Notes: generated by a model from the sequence alone, not told the origin. Numbered from the stretch's first letter, positions 1 to 13,595 are shown. The stretch is 64,000 nt of DNA from Alopecurus myosuroides (GCA_028641055.1 CM054057.1:399760541-399824540), one strand, 5' to 3'. A program made the numbers and translations.

Positions 1-2957
1 TTTTCATCAAAACATTTGAGGGATCTAAGTTAGTCCTTCCATTTTGGTTGAGGCTAGGTCTAGGGTCAACTAACTTCATAACAAAGGAGATAACAAGTTA
101 AAGTCTTGGTATTTTCTATTTGGGTAAAGGGCTGGACAAAAACAACTTTTTATTGTTCAACTTGTGTGGATGGCTCCAAGTCTTCACATGCTTGTCTTCT
201 TGAAGATCATCTTCATGCTTCTATTGTAGTCTTTTGCTTGGATGGATTCTTCTCTTGATCTTCATAGATTTCTTCATGGCTTTCACTTCAATAATTTGGT
301 TTGGGTATGGCATGGGCACAAAATACCACAAAGTCAAGAGAAAGAAAATAGGAAGAAAGATAGAAAGAGAGAGGGAGATGTTTTCTTCTGGATTTCTTCA
401 CACTTGCACTTCCTTGATTTGCTTCTATTTGTGGAGTCTTTTCTTCAAAATTTCTTCATTGATCCTCCTTGTAGATCTTCATGTTGCCACCAAGTTGAAT
501 GTGAAGAGCCTTCTATTGCTTGAGTCTTGTTTTCCATTTTCTAACTTGATGGATTCTTGAAGCAAGAATAGGGGGATGGAGGAGTAGATAGAAAACTATA
601 GTACTAGTGTTTGAGCTTCACTACTTGGTCTCTTATATGGTTTACATACTAGGTACTTGGTCTTGGATTCAAAATGGCCACAACAAACAATGGTAGAAAG
701 AATAGAAACAAAATCTAAGACATGATCAACTAGTGGTTCACTAAGATGGATTTTTGGTCCAACTTACAAGGCAATTGTTCAAGGTTATCCAAAAGGTTTA
801 GGTACTGATGTCTCTGGTTCAAGGTTACCAAAAGGAGCAAATTTTCAAAGGGAACTATATTGAAAATATTTATAGAATTAATTCTATGTCAAAAATACTC
901 AAATAGACAACTTAATTATAAATTCAATTTTAATTTGACCAAAAATTATTTTGGGACAGAGGGTATGAAAGTACACATTCTAAGGTTTCCAAATATATTT
1001 TATTTGCATTTTTTGGATTTATAGAATTTGAATTATACCAAAAATCATCAAACAAGCATTTTTAAATTTTAACCAATTTAAGTTTGTCAAATTTGAATTT
1101 GAACAGTGCTTAAAGATTCTACAGATCCAGGGGATTTCAAAAAGTCCATGTATGCTAAATTTGGGCTTATGGTTAAAAAGATATGATGGTTCAAAGTTCT
1201 AGGGACTAATCTGCAAAATCTACTTTTTATTTTCTATTCCGGAAGAAAAACAGAGACTGGGCTGCTATGCGCTGCACTGGGCGACAGATAACACCTGGGC
1301 TTGGGCCGTCTACGTGCTTCACCGAGCGACGAATAAGAAACTTCACGCTCTGCTGACTGGACTGCCACTTGGCCTTTCCTAATTGGCCGATACCTGTTTG
1401 CTAGGTGGATCTAATTCTAGCCCTACGACGAGGATCGAGCGGACAGGGATGAGGAGGAGGAGTCTCACCGGGGTAGGTCACCGGAAAATGGCGCGGTGGC
1501 GGCGCTGCCCTCGGTTTTCAACGACGTCGAGGCTAGGAGGCACCCTCGGGCTCGGGGATAGCACAGAAAGGGGCTCCTCGACGTGGGAAATCCGATGGTG
1601 TGCTCGTAAGCCTCCCGTGGTGCTCAAAACGGAGGCGCCATGATGATTTCCGAGGCGGCGGTGCGGGACGGCTCCGGCGAGCTCGATTCGTTGGTTCCCT
1701 GCGGAAAAAAATCGAGAAAAAATTATGAGGAGGTTCGTGGGGACAAGGGAAAGCATAGGAGTGGGAAAACGGGGCCGATGGCCTCCTATAACTGCCACAA
1801 AGATGAAGAACGGCGGCGGGGAGTGTCAAATCCGGTGAGGAATTTCTCGAGCCTCGGGGCGTGAAACAGAGAGATGATAAAGGGGAAAGAGGGAGGTCGA
1901 GGAGGGCTTTAAGGAGAAGCAAATATCTCAGAGATTGATGGCTTGTAACGCTCGAATTCAAGAGGATTAAATCCTCCATTATTTGGAAGAAACGGAAGAG
2001 AGGGAGGTTGATGGTGACATGACGTCATCATGACGTCATTCCCTTTTTTTCTGTTTTCTCTTTTCTTTAATAACTTCTATTTAATAATTCTAATTGACCT
2101 CAGTCAAAATTCTAAAATCTTGTAATTTCAATACCTTTCCAACAATAACATTTTTGTACCATTTCAACCTATTTTATTGTTTTGAATTTTGAAAATTGCA
2201 ATAAGTCCTTAATAGTGATTAATGTGATTTTTAATTTAGAAAAGTATAAAATATAAATATTTGCCAAATAAAATTTCAGTAGCTTTATAATGATCGAATA
2301 CTATTTTCCAAAACCAATTCAAAGTGTTTTCATCTTTTATAATTTTTAAAATATGATGAAAACATGAATAGCTACTTAATAAAAAAAAGAGGGTTAATTA
2401 TAGAAATATGATTTAAATGATTTTAGAAAATATTTATATGATTCAAATTATTGTTCTCTAGGACCTTTTAAAATATTTTCGACATATGAGCAAATCACAA
2501 ATAGTACTATGTGCATTTCTATTTAGAAAAATAAATGGTACTTTGAAATGGGTTTAATATTATTCAGAGGAGAGTAAAAAAAATGCCAATATTGTTTTCC
2601 ATGGTTCTTTACTTGTTTTCATAAACAAAAATAACTTATATAAACATTTTATGGTTAAATACTTGGTATAATATTTGGGGAAAACAAAATGGAAAACAAC
2701 TTCTTTATAGAAACCAATTTATATTTTCAAGGTTTGCAAATAGGGAAAATAGTTTCTTTGGATAGTTATTTGTTTTGAGGATTTAGGTTTTAGAAAACAT
2801 AGGTATTTGGACTATCAATCCCAATAGCATTGGAGAAACAATTAATGTTTACCTTGTGTTTGAATTTTATTTGGTTTTTGATGGCTTGCTTTAATGGAAA
2901 ACAAAAAGTTTCAAATTTTTGTGATTTTTGCACTTTCCAAAAATCAGGGATGTTACA
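1..2957 (-). repeat. LARD-type LTR fragment, inverted copy
   Basis: Read on the minus strand, this begins with TGTAACATCCCTGATTTTTG at 2957 and runs off the window start. It matches the first 2.9 kb or so of the two direct LTR copies at 38651 and 45083, including the paired TGACGTCA motifs, the GC-rich leader around 1400-1860 and the AT-rich flanks. It is a third, more diverged copy of the same family. No PPT-like sequence lies directly upstream (2958 onward is a LINE tail), so this could be a 5' LTR, a solo LTR or a fragment. The open frames inside it (for example 1533-1979 minus) show no recognisable domain. Confidence 0.85.
2020..2038 (-). promoter_or_regulatory. Paired TGACGTCA (bZIP/as-1-like) sites in LTR fragment
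   Basis: Two perfect TGACGTCA palindromes at 2020-2027 and 2031-2038 are separated by 3 bp. The same pair with the same spacing occurs in the other two LTR copies. TGACG pairs are known targets of plant TGA/bZIP factors; enhancer function here is inferred. Confidence 0.5.
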
Positions 2958-4104
2958 CCCCCTATCCATCAACAAAAATGAGGTTGTCTCATTCATTTTT
3001 TTGAAACATTTTCTACTGCAGGGGAGTCCCCCACAGCCCTTTATTACCAACCAAAGAGTTACAATTATAGATATGTACAAATAAACATGGAAATAGACTA
3101 AGACAGTCTATCCCAGGCTAATGTAAGGAGTTAATCCATGAAACTAAATTAGCAGCCACAGAAGCACTCAACCTATGCTTAAGCATAAGGAGATCTAACA
3201 TGAAGCCCACTTTCCATCCCATAAAGGAATGTCTTTCCGATTTAAAAATGACTCCATTCCTTTGTTTCCAAATATTCCAGCAAGCAAGAATCACTATCTC
3301 AGTGAAACAGGGCCCTTTGAAAGACTTTTTGGCAACAGTAAGATTTTGCACAAGTGTGTTATCACTCCAGCTGATTTGCAAATAATTCCAAATCCTGGAG
3401 CTAAAAACACATTGAAAGAACAGATGTATCCAGTCTTCATTGCAATGAGTGCAACAAAGAACACAATAATCAGTACCTTCAATCTTCCAGTTTCTTCGTT
3501 TGATCATATCCTTTGTATTAATCCTATCCTTGAGGATCAACCAAGCAAAGAATTTATGTTTTGACATGCATTTGGATTTCCATATCCACTTTGCAGGCCC
3601 ATCTGGAGGTAAATGAGAAAATTGTAGCTGATAGAATTTGCTGGAGGTATATACGCCTTTATTGAAATTGCATCTCCAACTGTCCTCACTGTCAGACAAC
3701 TGAACATTATTCACAATGACACTCAGATCATTAAACTCCTGGAAAGCTTCAATTGAAAACGGCAAGTGGAAAGCATCCGAGAGGTCTGTCATCAGTATTA
3801 AATCTCTTACTGAGGACAAAGGATCCTTGGTAAAAGAAAATAATCTCGGGAATTTTATAGCCAAAGGTTGTCCAATCCACGAATCCTTCCAAAAAAGCCC
3901 CGAAAAACCATTTCCCAAGACGCAAGAGGATAAGGAACACCAAGTATCTGCTAATTGCATAACTCCTCTCCACCAGAAAGAACCACAGGATGTGACAACA
4001 TGTGGTACTGTTTGAAAATAATAAGCATTCTTGACTAAATGGACCCAAGGGATATCCAAAGAGTTATAGAATTTTGTCAAAAACTTTCCATTATATGTAG
4101 TGTC
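2958..4104 (-). pseudogene. 5'-truncated LINE, ORF2 C-terminus (zf-RVT)
   Basis: An open frame on the minus strand from about 4104 to the stop at 3118 encodes the last 320 or so residues of a plant L1-type LINE ORF2. Visible hallmarks are the WWRGV and FWKDSWIG motifs, followed by the zinc-binding region typical of zf-RVT (WKSKCMSKHKFFAWLILKDR, then CVLCC...HLFFQC). The endonuclease and the whole RT core are missing, as expected for a LINE truncated at its 5' end during insertion. The 3' part (2958-3117) is untranslated and ends in an A-rich tail next to the LTR fragment. It cannot be active. Confidence 0.85.
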
Positions 4105-6673
4105 TTAACATGTATTTTTAATATGATTTAATTTATTTATTTTGGTTTCTTTGCTGTTACTATTAAGTTTAGCTATTGTTTGGCCTCTGTTATTTTAGTT
4201 TCTAAAAAAATAAAGTACCAAGTTTTGCGCATTTATTTTTAGTTGCTGCATATTTAAGGGATTTTTCTGTTTTCAACATTTGCTGCCGACTGTATGATTT
4301 TTCATATTTTACTGACAACTCAAAAAGGCACGAAATTTTAACTGATTATGTATCATCTAACCCTCTGCATTCACAAAAATTGGAAAAAATTTATGACATG
4401 TTTAAGTGCACCTAATAAATACGTTTCCCAGCTGCTGTTTTTCTGGACAGATTCTGACTTTTGTTGTAAAGTGGCCTCTTTGCATTTTCATTTGATTCTT
4501 TTTGGGTCTTACCTTTCATTTATAAGTTGGTAACTTAAGCAACATTTAATTAATTAGAAAAACAAAATTTGATTTGGTTTAATAGCAGCACTTTGGGAAT
4601 ATTATCGGGCCTAGTTGAAAGGCGTTAAAGAAAAGCACTTCTTGGGAAATAACCCATGTTTTTATTTCTGCAATGTTTTCTTCCGTTTTATTTGAGTCAA
4701 GGTGTTGATTACTTATGTATAAAATCCTTTGTATATTTATTTTCTCGCATTTTTTGTGCCAATTAAAGTCTCTAGTGAAAAGTTGAGGTTAGATTTGGAA
4801 TTCTGCGTAGGAAACATATTTCTGATGTCTATTGTTAAATTCGTATAAAATCACAGAAAGATCAAAATGACCGGAATTTTTTTTTGCTTGATCCTCAGCT
4901 ATTTTCGAAACTTATTATAGCTCTGTGTTTGTTGATTTGAGCAACGTAAGTGCCTCAAAAGAATTCGTCTTTACAGACTGTTCTGGTTTTGACAGATTAT
5001 GCCTTTTTACTTGCATTCTCTTTTTTACTATGTTGAGTGGATTTATTGGTTCCACAAAACATCAATGGCTGTAGCTAATGTTTAAAAGTATTAATAAGCT
5101 TGTGTCCAAGGAGAACATGTGAGTTTTTGATTTGCACTAACCCTCTAATGAGAATTACTTTGAGTTTTGTGTGAAGGAAGTTTTCAAGGGTCAAGAGAAA
5201 AGGGTGATTTAATGTGATCAAGAAGAGTGAAAAGCCTAAGATTGAGTATGCTCCCGTGGTTCATCCCATCAAATTCTAAGAAGAATCAAGCGTCTAAGCG
5301 TGGGGATGCCCAAGGCATCCCCTTCTTCATCAGCAACTTATTAGGTCACTTCTAGTGAAACTATATTTTTATTCGGTCACATAATATGCACTTTACTTGG
5401 AGCGTCTATTTGTTTTTGTTTTGTTTTCTTTGATGTAGTAAACTTAGTTGGAACCCAGCATTCTTGTGTGGGAGAGAGACACGCTCCGCTTTTTCATATG
5501 AATACACGTTTTCTTATGAATACTCGTATTCTTCATTTTTTCTTCTAGCTGCTGTAAATCCTTTTTAGCTCTTGTTTTTCATGCACCTCTTATTCAGAGC
5601 TGTTAGTTCTTGTAGAGTAGTACTCTCTTGTTTCATTGATATATTAGTTGGAGAGTTTGTGTTGAAATATACATTGAATGGTGTTTGATGGAAATAGAAA
5701 ATGCTACATGTGGTAGATGGTATATTGGAAAAGACATGCAGACTCTTGTAGATCATTAAACTGCTTCACTTGAATTTTTGCTGCTATTTTGAGATATTAA
5801 TATGCTTAATGGAAAACCTGATGGTTTAGTAAGTAAAAAAATTAATAGGTGGTCTAAAAGCTTGAAACTGTGCCACACTCGAATAACCAGTTGATAGTAT
5901 AATGGTATATGACTTCTTTTGCTAATAGAAATCGTAATGGTTTTTTGTTATGCGCTACGGTCGGGGTAGCCAACATTGACTTGTCACAGCCATGGACCCT
6001 CTTGGAGTGATTTTCATCATGCCTAGTGAGATCATATTTCTAGTTGTAATCTTTTATCTTGTGAGTTCTAAGTTGCGGTTTCCTGGCACTTCCACCATCC
6101 ATATTTGATAGCCTCTTCGGTACTGTGCATTGCCCATTCTCACATTGAGAGTTGGTGCAAACTTCGCCAGTGCATCCAAACCCCGTGGAGGGGACTTTGT
6201 CCTCCGACACATATGCCCAAATATCTTCCTCAAAACAGCCACCATACCACTATCATGGCATTTCCATAGCCATTCTGAGATATATTGCCATACAACATCC
6301 ATCTTCATTATGTGACTTTATGATGTGCTTCATTGTTATTTTGCATACTGCTACACTGGTAGGAGCATTCAGTTTTATACATCAGAGATATTTCAGTTTG
6401 AGTTATGAGTACTAAAAGTGTGATGATTCATTGTAAGATGGAGTGTTTACCCTACCGGTGAGGTTATACAAAAAACTAAAAATAAAGAAAAAAGCCCAAA
6501 AAGAAAATAAAAGAGGGCCAAAGAGAGATAATAAAGAGAGAGGGCAGCATTACTATCATTCATTCCACACTTGTGCTTATTTAGCACCAATACTTCAGTT
6601 TGGAGAGAGTTTTCATATTATACTTCCATAACTATGTGGAGAACCTTACATTATAGAACTTGGCTTGTATATT
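4105..6673 (+). mobile_element. Gypsy element internal remnant (post-gag region), no LTR
   Basis: No gene is seen in these 2.6 kb. The segment from about 4570 to 5600 is similar, in reverse complement, to 10870-9840 of the neighbouring minus-strand Gypsy element: both share the AAAGAAAAGCACTTCTTGGG block, the GGGGATGCCCAAGG-type block near 5305, and the TTTTTAGCTCTTGTTTT block near 5560. It is therefore the non-coding internal part of a related element in plus orientation that has lost its LTRs and gag. The last part (about 6000-6673) has no counterpart in this window that I could recognise. Confidence 0.65.
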
Positions 6674-8262
6674 TGATGCGTGTGAACACACATTCGTTGG
6701 GAGACCCAAAGAGGAAGGTATGAAGAGTGCAGCAGCAAGTTTTCCCTCAGAAATAAACCAAGGTTGAATCGACCAGTAGGAGGAAGGAGTAACTTCAGAA
6801 GGTTGAAGGAGCTGAGATGGAAGGGCGCACTACTGGTTCAGAAGCAACATGGAACCTAAACAAAACAATAAAATCACTTTGCCCCAACGAAGCAGAGAGG
6901 CTGTCAATCTCACCGGTTTTGCTGAACACAAAGAGGTTAAACATATGGTGTGGAAAACAGTAGGAGAACAGTATGAAAGCAGTAGTAACAATATGAAAGC
7001 AGTGCGTGTATTATCAGTATGAGAAAAAGGACCAGGCTCCACAGTTCACTAGTGGTGTCTCTCCGTGACAGATAAATAACATGTGAGGTGAACAAATTAC
7101 AGTTGGGCAATTGACGGAAATGAAGGTTGCACCGTAGTACATATGCAATACATAAAGATTACTATGTGATTCATGCGGGCATTACAAATAAATACATAGA
7201 CCGTCATCCAACTGCATCTATGTCTAATAATCCACCCTTCGAATATCATCCGAACAAACATTGGGTATTAAGTTGCAAGCAACATATTCTTGCAGTAAGC
7301 AAAGTGTGTAACGTAAACAATGCAAACTAAGTAAACATCGTTGTTTTCTCCCTAATGGCAACAGCAGATCCTCCATCCGTCACGTTTCTGTCACTCGAGC
7401 ACAGATGCAAAGGAGGCATGAACCCACTATTGAGGATATATACTCCCTCTTGGAGTTACTAGCATCTACTTGGCAGAGCATCTACTAATAACGGAGAGAA
7501 TGCAAGATCATAATTACATATGCATGAAGATAATATGATAGATTGATAATCAGAAGACATAGCATTCAACATTCATCAGATCCCACCAAACACAACATGT
7601 AGCATTCCATAAAGATGATCTCGATCATGTGAGGCAGCTCACGAGATCTAAACATGAGGTGCAAAGTGGAGCATACAACCATCTATCTACTGCTATGGAC
7701 CCGTAGTCCAGGGATGAACTACTCACGCATCACTTTAGAGAAGGGCATGCTGGTGTAGACCCCTCCGGTGATGAATTTCCCTCCCGTCAAGGTATCGGGG
7801 AGAGCTCCAGAACCCTCCCGGTCTCGGGATGACGTTAACGGCGGCCTCAGGTGTTTCTCGGGACGAAGTGGTATATTTTTAGGGTTGACGTATCGGGAGG
7901 TACAAATAGGCGAAAGGGCAAAGTCGGTGGAGGCCTGGGGGCCCACACCACCCCATGGCGTGGCCAGGGGGCGCGCCACCCTACAGTGTGGCCCCCTCCT
8001 AGCCTCTTCGGGACTCCGTGGAACCTTCGGGAATTCTAGGACCTTTGGACTTCGAATTTTCCGATTCCGAGAATATTTCCACAACAACTTTTCTAAAACT
8101 AAAAACAGCAGAAAATAGGGAACTGGCTCCGTGGCATCTTGTCAATATGTTAGTCCGGAAAATCGATAAAAATGACATAAAGTGTATAGCAAACATGTAG
8201 GAAACAACATGCAAACAACATGGAATATCAGAAATTAAGGATATGTTTATGACGTATCAACA
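6674..8262 (-). repeat. 3' LTR of gag-only Gypsy element
   Basis: 1589 bp. Minus strand: it starts TGTTGATACGTC at 8262 and ends CACACGCATCA at 6674. It aligns with 11794-13085 over the latter's whole length. The open frames around 7719-8120 are LTR sequence repeated at 12840-13226 with changes, and are not treated as genes. Confidence 0.8.
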
Positions 8263-8295
8263 TCCCCAAGCTTAGTTCCTACTTGTCCTCGAGTA
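8263..8295 (-). other. Polypurine tract of gag-only Gypsy element
   Basis: On the minus strand, CTACTCGAGGACAAGTAGG is followed by AACTAAGCTTGGGGA and directly by the LTR start. This is where plus-strand DNA synthesis is primed in this Gypsy group. Confidence 0.65.
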
Positions 8296-11066
8296 GGTAA
8301 ACAATAAAAACACAAAATTTATGAGGTGACATGGTACCAACATAAACTTAATCATCAAAAATGTAAAAGCATAAGTAATCTGAGATCATAAAACTTCAAC
8401 ACAAGCACGATAAATAGAATTTTAACAATAAAACATAGCAATCACCTTGCATCATGAGAAGTAACACAAATAAAAGATCATGAATAAGAATGCAATGAAA
8501 GATATACATTTGTTTCAAGTACAGAGATAACATGGAAAAGTGATATTTCGCTAGTCCTTAAGATTGGGGCAAAACATAAATGCAAGGACACCTTCAAAGT
8601 TCATGAGGAAGACTAGAAAAATAATTAGAGAACAAGCAATAACACATCATGAATCAAGTAATAATGCTTCTGGGACAAATGCACATAAAACTCAGAATGG
8701 AAATTATGCTCTCTCAACTATGCATAAAGTTAGAAGATGGAGACTCAACATAAAAGTTAAAGAAAGGCCCTTCGCAGAGGGAAGCATGGACCAACTCATG
8801 TGATAGAGCTTTTTATTTTATTAAATAGAGGTATAAAAAACATTTTTAGAGAGGCGTATGCTTATGTCAACGAATGGTAAATAGAAACTACAGTATGTTA
8901 GAAGCCAACTGGACTTCACAAGAGCGGCTCCCATAGAAGGACGCATCTGGGTAGAAGGTCATCCCTCTTTCTCTTTTATTTACATAATTATGCTTTGAAT
9001 GATAAATCAGGGGCAAAAATAGTGAAGAGAATTTGATGTTATTAATTTGGGGCTGGCCACCCCGCTGCCGGCTCTTCTATCATTGGATAAGCGTATGAAG
9101 ACACTAGTCCAGGGTGTGAAAGTCCAATCAACAAGTGATATAAAGATTCTCTATTTACGTCCTCATGAGCTAAAACAGGAGCACAAAACATGAGTAATTT
9201 TGAAACTTTTAAAGGTAACACATGAGCAATTTACTTTGGAGTGGCGGTTAAATACCACATGTAGGTAAGTATGGTGGACACAATGGGAAAAATTTGATTT
9301 GTGGGAGTTGGATGCACGAGTAGAGGTCACACTCAGTACATGTGGAGGCTAGCAAAAGACTAGGAGGCTATAAGAGCTATAATCATGCATAGCGACATAA
9401 ACATCATTAATCGAAGCATAAGTGGTACCAAATTTTCAAAAACTAAATGATCATAGAGGCTATAAGTGAATGGTTCATAGTCATAAACATTGTGTGAGCA
9501 TGCGCCAAGTCAACCAAATAAAACATTCAAAGGAGAACACCACAAATTTATGCTTCAATATGACAAGAACAACTCATGATTCTTTCAAGGGCACATTAAA
9601 CACTCTCAGCTATTTGAGACTAATAATTCTACTAAATGACCACTAGGATTTAGATATAAAATAATATCTAGCATTATACGAAAAATTCTAGCCACAGTCT
9701 ATACAAGCTTCTACTTGCACCATTAAAAATTCTACTACAAGCAACAGTTTCTTTTCCCAACAAGTACCATACAAAATATGCTTTAAAAAAACACTCCAAA
9801 TGCTACAACAAGAAAACATGAGAGTACTCACACAATACTACTAAAACTAACAACTCTGAATAAGAGATGCAAAGAAAACAAGAGCTAAAAAGGAAATTTT
9901 GTAGCAGCTAGAAGAAAAACTTAGAATACGAGCATAACGAGTATTCAAACGAAAAAGAGGAGCATGTCTCTCTCCCAAACAAGGAATTATAGGGTCCAAA
10001 TATATTATTTCAGCAAGGAAAACAAAAGAAAACAATATAAAACTAAAGAAAAACAAATATATGCTCCAAGTAAACTTCATACGATGTGACCGAATAAAAA
10101 TATAGTTTCACTAGAAGTGACCTGATAGATTGTTGATGAAGAAGGGGATTCCTTGGGCATCCCCAAGATTAGCTGCTTGAGTCTTCTTAAAATATGCTTG
10201 GATGAACCACGGGGGCATCCCCAAGGTTTGACCTTGCACTTTTCTTGATCACATATATCACCCTCTTCTCTTGACCCTTGAAAACTTCCTTCACACCATA
10301 ATCAAACAATAATCCGCATTAGAGGGTTAGTGCAAAAATAAAAAATCCATGGGTTATGTATGGCATACGTGCTATTGATACCTTTAAACATTAGCTACAT
10401 CCACTGATGTTTCGGGAAGCAAAGAAATCCACTTGACATCGTAAAAGAGCAAATGGAAGAAAAATGGCGGAATTTTTCAAAACCAGAATAGTCTGTAAAG
10501 ACGAACTTTTTCAGGTCACTTACCTTGCTCAGATCGAAAAACTGAAACAATGAAAAGTTGCGGAATTAGCTGAGGAATAAGCACAAGAAATTTGAGGTCA
10601 TTTTGATTTTTCTGTGAATTATACGATTTTTTACGCTGGACAGCAGAAATCTGTTTCCCGCGCAGAAATCCAAAACCAACTCCAACTCTCGTCAGAAACT
10701 TTACTTGGCACAACTAAAACATGAAAAGAAAGATGCAAAGGAGTTTCTACATAAGTATACAACCCCTTTACTGAACGAAAACAAAGAAAAACAAAGCAAA
10801 AAATAAAACCATGGGTTATCTCCCAAGAAGTGCTTTTCTTTAATGCCTTTTAGCTAGGCCCAGAAAAGTGGAATCAAGTGTTTTGGAGTGAAGAAGCATC
10901 CAAATCAATAATTTCTTCCAAAACCCTAATTTTAGAAATGGGTACGTTAGACACCCCTGAAGATCATTCAACATGCAAATCACTTTTAGTTTCACTGAAA
11001 GTTTTATTAATTTTAAGCACATTAGGGGATTTTGGTTTGTCTACCTTGGGGACATACATAATTCTT
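8296..11066 (-). other. Non-coding interior of gag-only Gypsy element
   Basis: 2.8 kb without a supportable gene. Parts recur in plus orientation at 4570-5600 and at 54700-56650 (for example the block around GGCTGGCCACCCCGCTGCCGG at 9052-9072), which shows it is conserved filler of this element group and not host DNA. Confidence 0.65.
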
Positions 11067-11597
11067 TTACTCTTTTCCCATAGAAGGTATTTCCTTTTTA
11101 AACTTAAGAGAAGAAAAGATTGAGCTTAAAGTTTCCATAGCCCCCTCTAATTTACCAATCCTCATATTTTGACTATCATGGATATTGCTAGCTTCTAAAA
11201 CAGTGATTTTCTTGTTCATACTTACTATTGATTCATTAACTTTGCTAGCATTATCAAGGAACTTTGGCAAATTTTTCTCCATAGAGTTCAGATTTTTAAT
11301 AACATCATCTAAAGTGATCTCTGTTTTAACAACCTTAGTAGGTGGTGTTCCAACTAAACTTTCAATTAAATTACAGGTTTCCAAAGCAGGTGTTCCCAGA
11401 AAATTACCGCCTATACGAGTGTCTAGAACATACCTATACCAGCTATTAATACCAACATAAAAATTCCTAAGAAGGATTAAAGTGGAATATTTCTTAGTGC
11501 ATCTATGATGAGCATCACTTATCCTATACCAAGCATCTTTCAAACTTTCTCCACCTTGTTGCTTAAAAGAACAAACTTCAACCTTAGGAACACTCAT
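11067..11597 (-). CDS. gag: Gag-like protein fragment of Gypsy element
   Basis: 176 codons on the minus strand. Residues 10-85 carry the pattern of Triticeae retrotransposon gag: ESLKDAWYRISDAHHRC, an LLRNFYVGI helix, a GGNFLGTPALE turn and an LIESLVGTPP helix. The C-terminal half is a predicted coiled coil (LNSMEKNLPKFLDNASKV and later heptad-like leucines). It lies just downstream (minus strand) of the PBS at 11782-11765, as gag should. It is short for gag and lacks a zinc knuckle, so the N-terminal part or the downstream frame has probably been lost. The protein would form the particle shell; pol is absent. Confidence 0.65.
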   Translation of the reverse strand: MSVPKVEVCSFKQQGGESLKDAWYRISDAHHRCTKKYSTLILLRNFYVGINSWYRYVLDTRIGGNFLGTPALETCNLIESLVGTPPTKVVKTEITLDDVIKNLNSMEKNLPKFLDNASKVNESIVSMNKKITVLEASNIHDSQNMRIGKLEGAMETLSSIFSSLKFKKEIPSMGKE

Positions 11598-11764
11598 TTT
11601 AGCAGGACTAAAAACAAGAATAAAACTATAGATAGAATAAGAACTATTTTTTGTGTGTTTTTGTTAAAGAGAAACAAACAAGACAAAATAAAATAAACCA
11701 AGAAAAACAAAAACAAAATAAAGAGTTTGGAAGTGAGAGACACCCCTTGCAGAAATTCTCTTCC

Positions 11765-11782
11765 TCCCCGGCAACGGCACCA
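11765..11782 (-). other. Primer binding site, tRNA-Asp type
   Basis: Minus strand TGGTGCCGTTGCCGGGGA differs at one base from TGGCGCCGTTGCCGGGGA, the complement of the plant tRNA-Asp 3' end. It lies 11 bp inside the LTR end, giving the element's orientation. Confidence 0.75.
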
Positions 11783-11793
11783 GAAAATATGCT

Positions 11794-13085
11794 TGATGCG
11801 TGTGAACACACGTTCATTGGGAGACCCCAAGAGGAAGGTATGAAGAGTGCAGCAACAAGTTTTCCCTCAGAAAGAAACCAATGTTGAATCAACCAGTAGG
11901 AGGAAGGAGTAACTTCACAAGGTTGAAGCAGCTGAGATGGCAGGGCGCACTACTAGGTCAGAAGCAACGTGGAACCTATACAACACAATCAAATCACTTT
12001 GCCCCAACGAAGTAGTGAGGTTGTCAATCTCACCGGTTTTGCTGAACACAAAGAGGTTAAACGTATGGAGTGGAAAATAGTAGACGAACAATATGAAAGC
12101 AGTAGTAATAGTATGAAAGCAGTGTGCGTATTATCAGTATGAGAAAAAGGACCGGGGTCCACGGTTCACTAGTTGTGTCTCTCCGTGAAAGATAAATAAC
12201 ATGTGTGCTGAAGAAATTACAGCTGTGCAATTGACATAAATGAAGGCTGCACCGTAGTGCATATGCAAGACATAAATATTACTATGTGATTTATGCGGGC
12301 ATTACAACAAAATACATAGACCGTCATCCAACTACATCTATGTCTAATAATCTACCCTCCGAATATCATCCAAACAAACATTGGGTATTAAGTTGCAAGC
12401 AACAGATTATCGCCATAAGCAAAGTGTGTATTGTAAACAATGTAAACTAAGTAAACACCGTTGTTTTCTCCCTAATGGAAACAACACATCCTCCATCCGT
12501 CACATTTTGCCACTGGAGCACATATGCAAAGGAGGCATGAACCCACTATCAATCATAAATACTCCCTCTTGGAGTTACTAGCATCTACTTGGCCAGAGCA
12601 TCTACTAATAACGGAGATCATGCAAGATCATAAATAACATATGCATGAAGATAACATGATAGATTGATAATCAGAAGACATAGCATTCAACATTCATCAG
12701 ATCCCAGCAAACACAACATGTAGCATTGCATAAAGATGATCTCGATCATGTGAGGCAGCTCACGAGATCTAAACATGAGGTACAAAGTAGAGAAGACAAC
12801 CATCTAGCTACTTCTATGGACCGGTAGTCCAGAGATGAACTACTCACGCATCACTTCAGAGGAGGGCATGGTGGTGTAGACCCCTCCGGAGACAAATTCC
12901 CATCCTGGCAGGGTGCCGGGGAGAGCTCCAGAACCCTCCCGATCTTGGGATGACGATGACGACGACCTCGGGTGTTTCTCGGGACGAATTGGTATATTTT
13001 TAGGGTTGACATATCGGGGGGTATAAATAGGCGAAAGGGCAAAGGGGATGGAGGCCTGGGGGCCCCACACCACCCCATGGCGTGG
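11794..13085 (-). repeat. 5' LTR of gag-only Gypsy element, truncated
   Basis: Matches 6674 to about 7965 of the 3' LTR with many point differences, so the element is not young. It stops at GGCGTGG where TGTCGGGGGG of the next element begins. Confidence 0.78.
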
Positions 13086-13586
13086 TGTCGGGGGGCTACC
13101 CCCGAGTAGGGATAAGGCTGGTGAGAAAAGGTGTTTGAGGTACCGCATACCGAGTTGGTACGTGCCGGATAGAACAATACATAGCAGAGTGGCTACCAAG
13201 TTGGAGCTACTCGGTAGGAAGAACAAAAGGCCATGGTGAAGATATGAGTGCCTGACTGGATGATCCGAGTAGCACTTTGAGAGTCCGGATAGGGCATGGT
13301 GCTGTTCTACTCGGTGGGAAAGTCAATGGAGCCGTTGAGGAGATCCTGTATAATCAGGGAAGGTACAGGCGTGCGGTTCAACTTACTAGGCGTGATGATG
13401 CGTATGCATACGCGGGTACAATACGCGGTATGGGCGAGGCCACGTCCTGTCTCTGACAGGGGGGATAGGACATGTCAGCGACTAGACCGCGGAGACTTTC
13501 GGCCACTGTCAGCGGAGAAGCGGAGGCGTGTGCTGGTGCACAATGTCTAGTCACCTACTTTGTACCTTGTAGTTGGGGGCCACAAG

Positions 13587-13595
13587 TATATAAGG
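13587..13595 (+). promoter_or_regulatory. TATA box of Tat-like LTR
   Basis: TATATAAGG lies about 350 bp before the LTR end, followed by a CT-rich stretch, a plausible U3/R boundary promoter. No transcript evidence is available. Confidence 0.5.

Larger units (their letters stand above)
6674..13085 (-). mobile_element. Gypsy LTR element with gag only (non-autonomous), 5' LTR truncated
   Basis: Two direct copies beginning TTGATGCGTGTGAACACAC (6673 and 11793) enclose a 3.5-kb interior. Orientation is minus: a PPT-like tract next to 8262 and a primer binding site next to 11793 fix 6674-8262 as the 3' LTR and 11794-13085 as the 5' LTR. The interior codes only for a gag-like protein; I see no protease, RT or integrase, so it must depend on a partner. 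About 300 bp of the 5' LTR are missing because the Tat-like Gypsy element at 13086 is inserted after GGCGTGG. The family looks like the common Triticeae Gypsy group that includes Sabrina and Fatima, but I cannot name it with certainty. Confidence 0.8.

Noticed and set aside
7719..8120. Frames of 116-122 codons as genes
   Set aside because: They lie inside an LTR and have diverged counterparts with shifted frames at 12840-13226.
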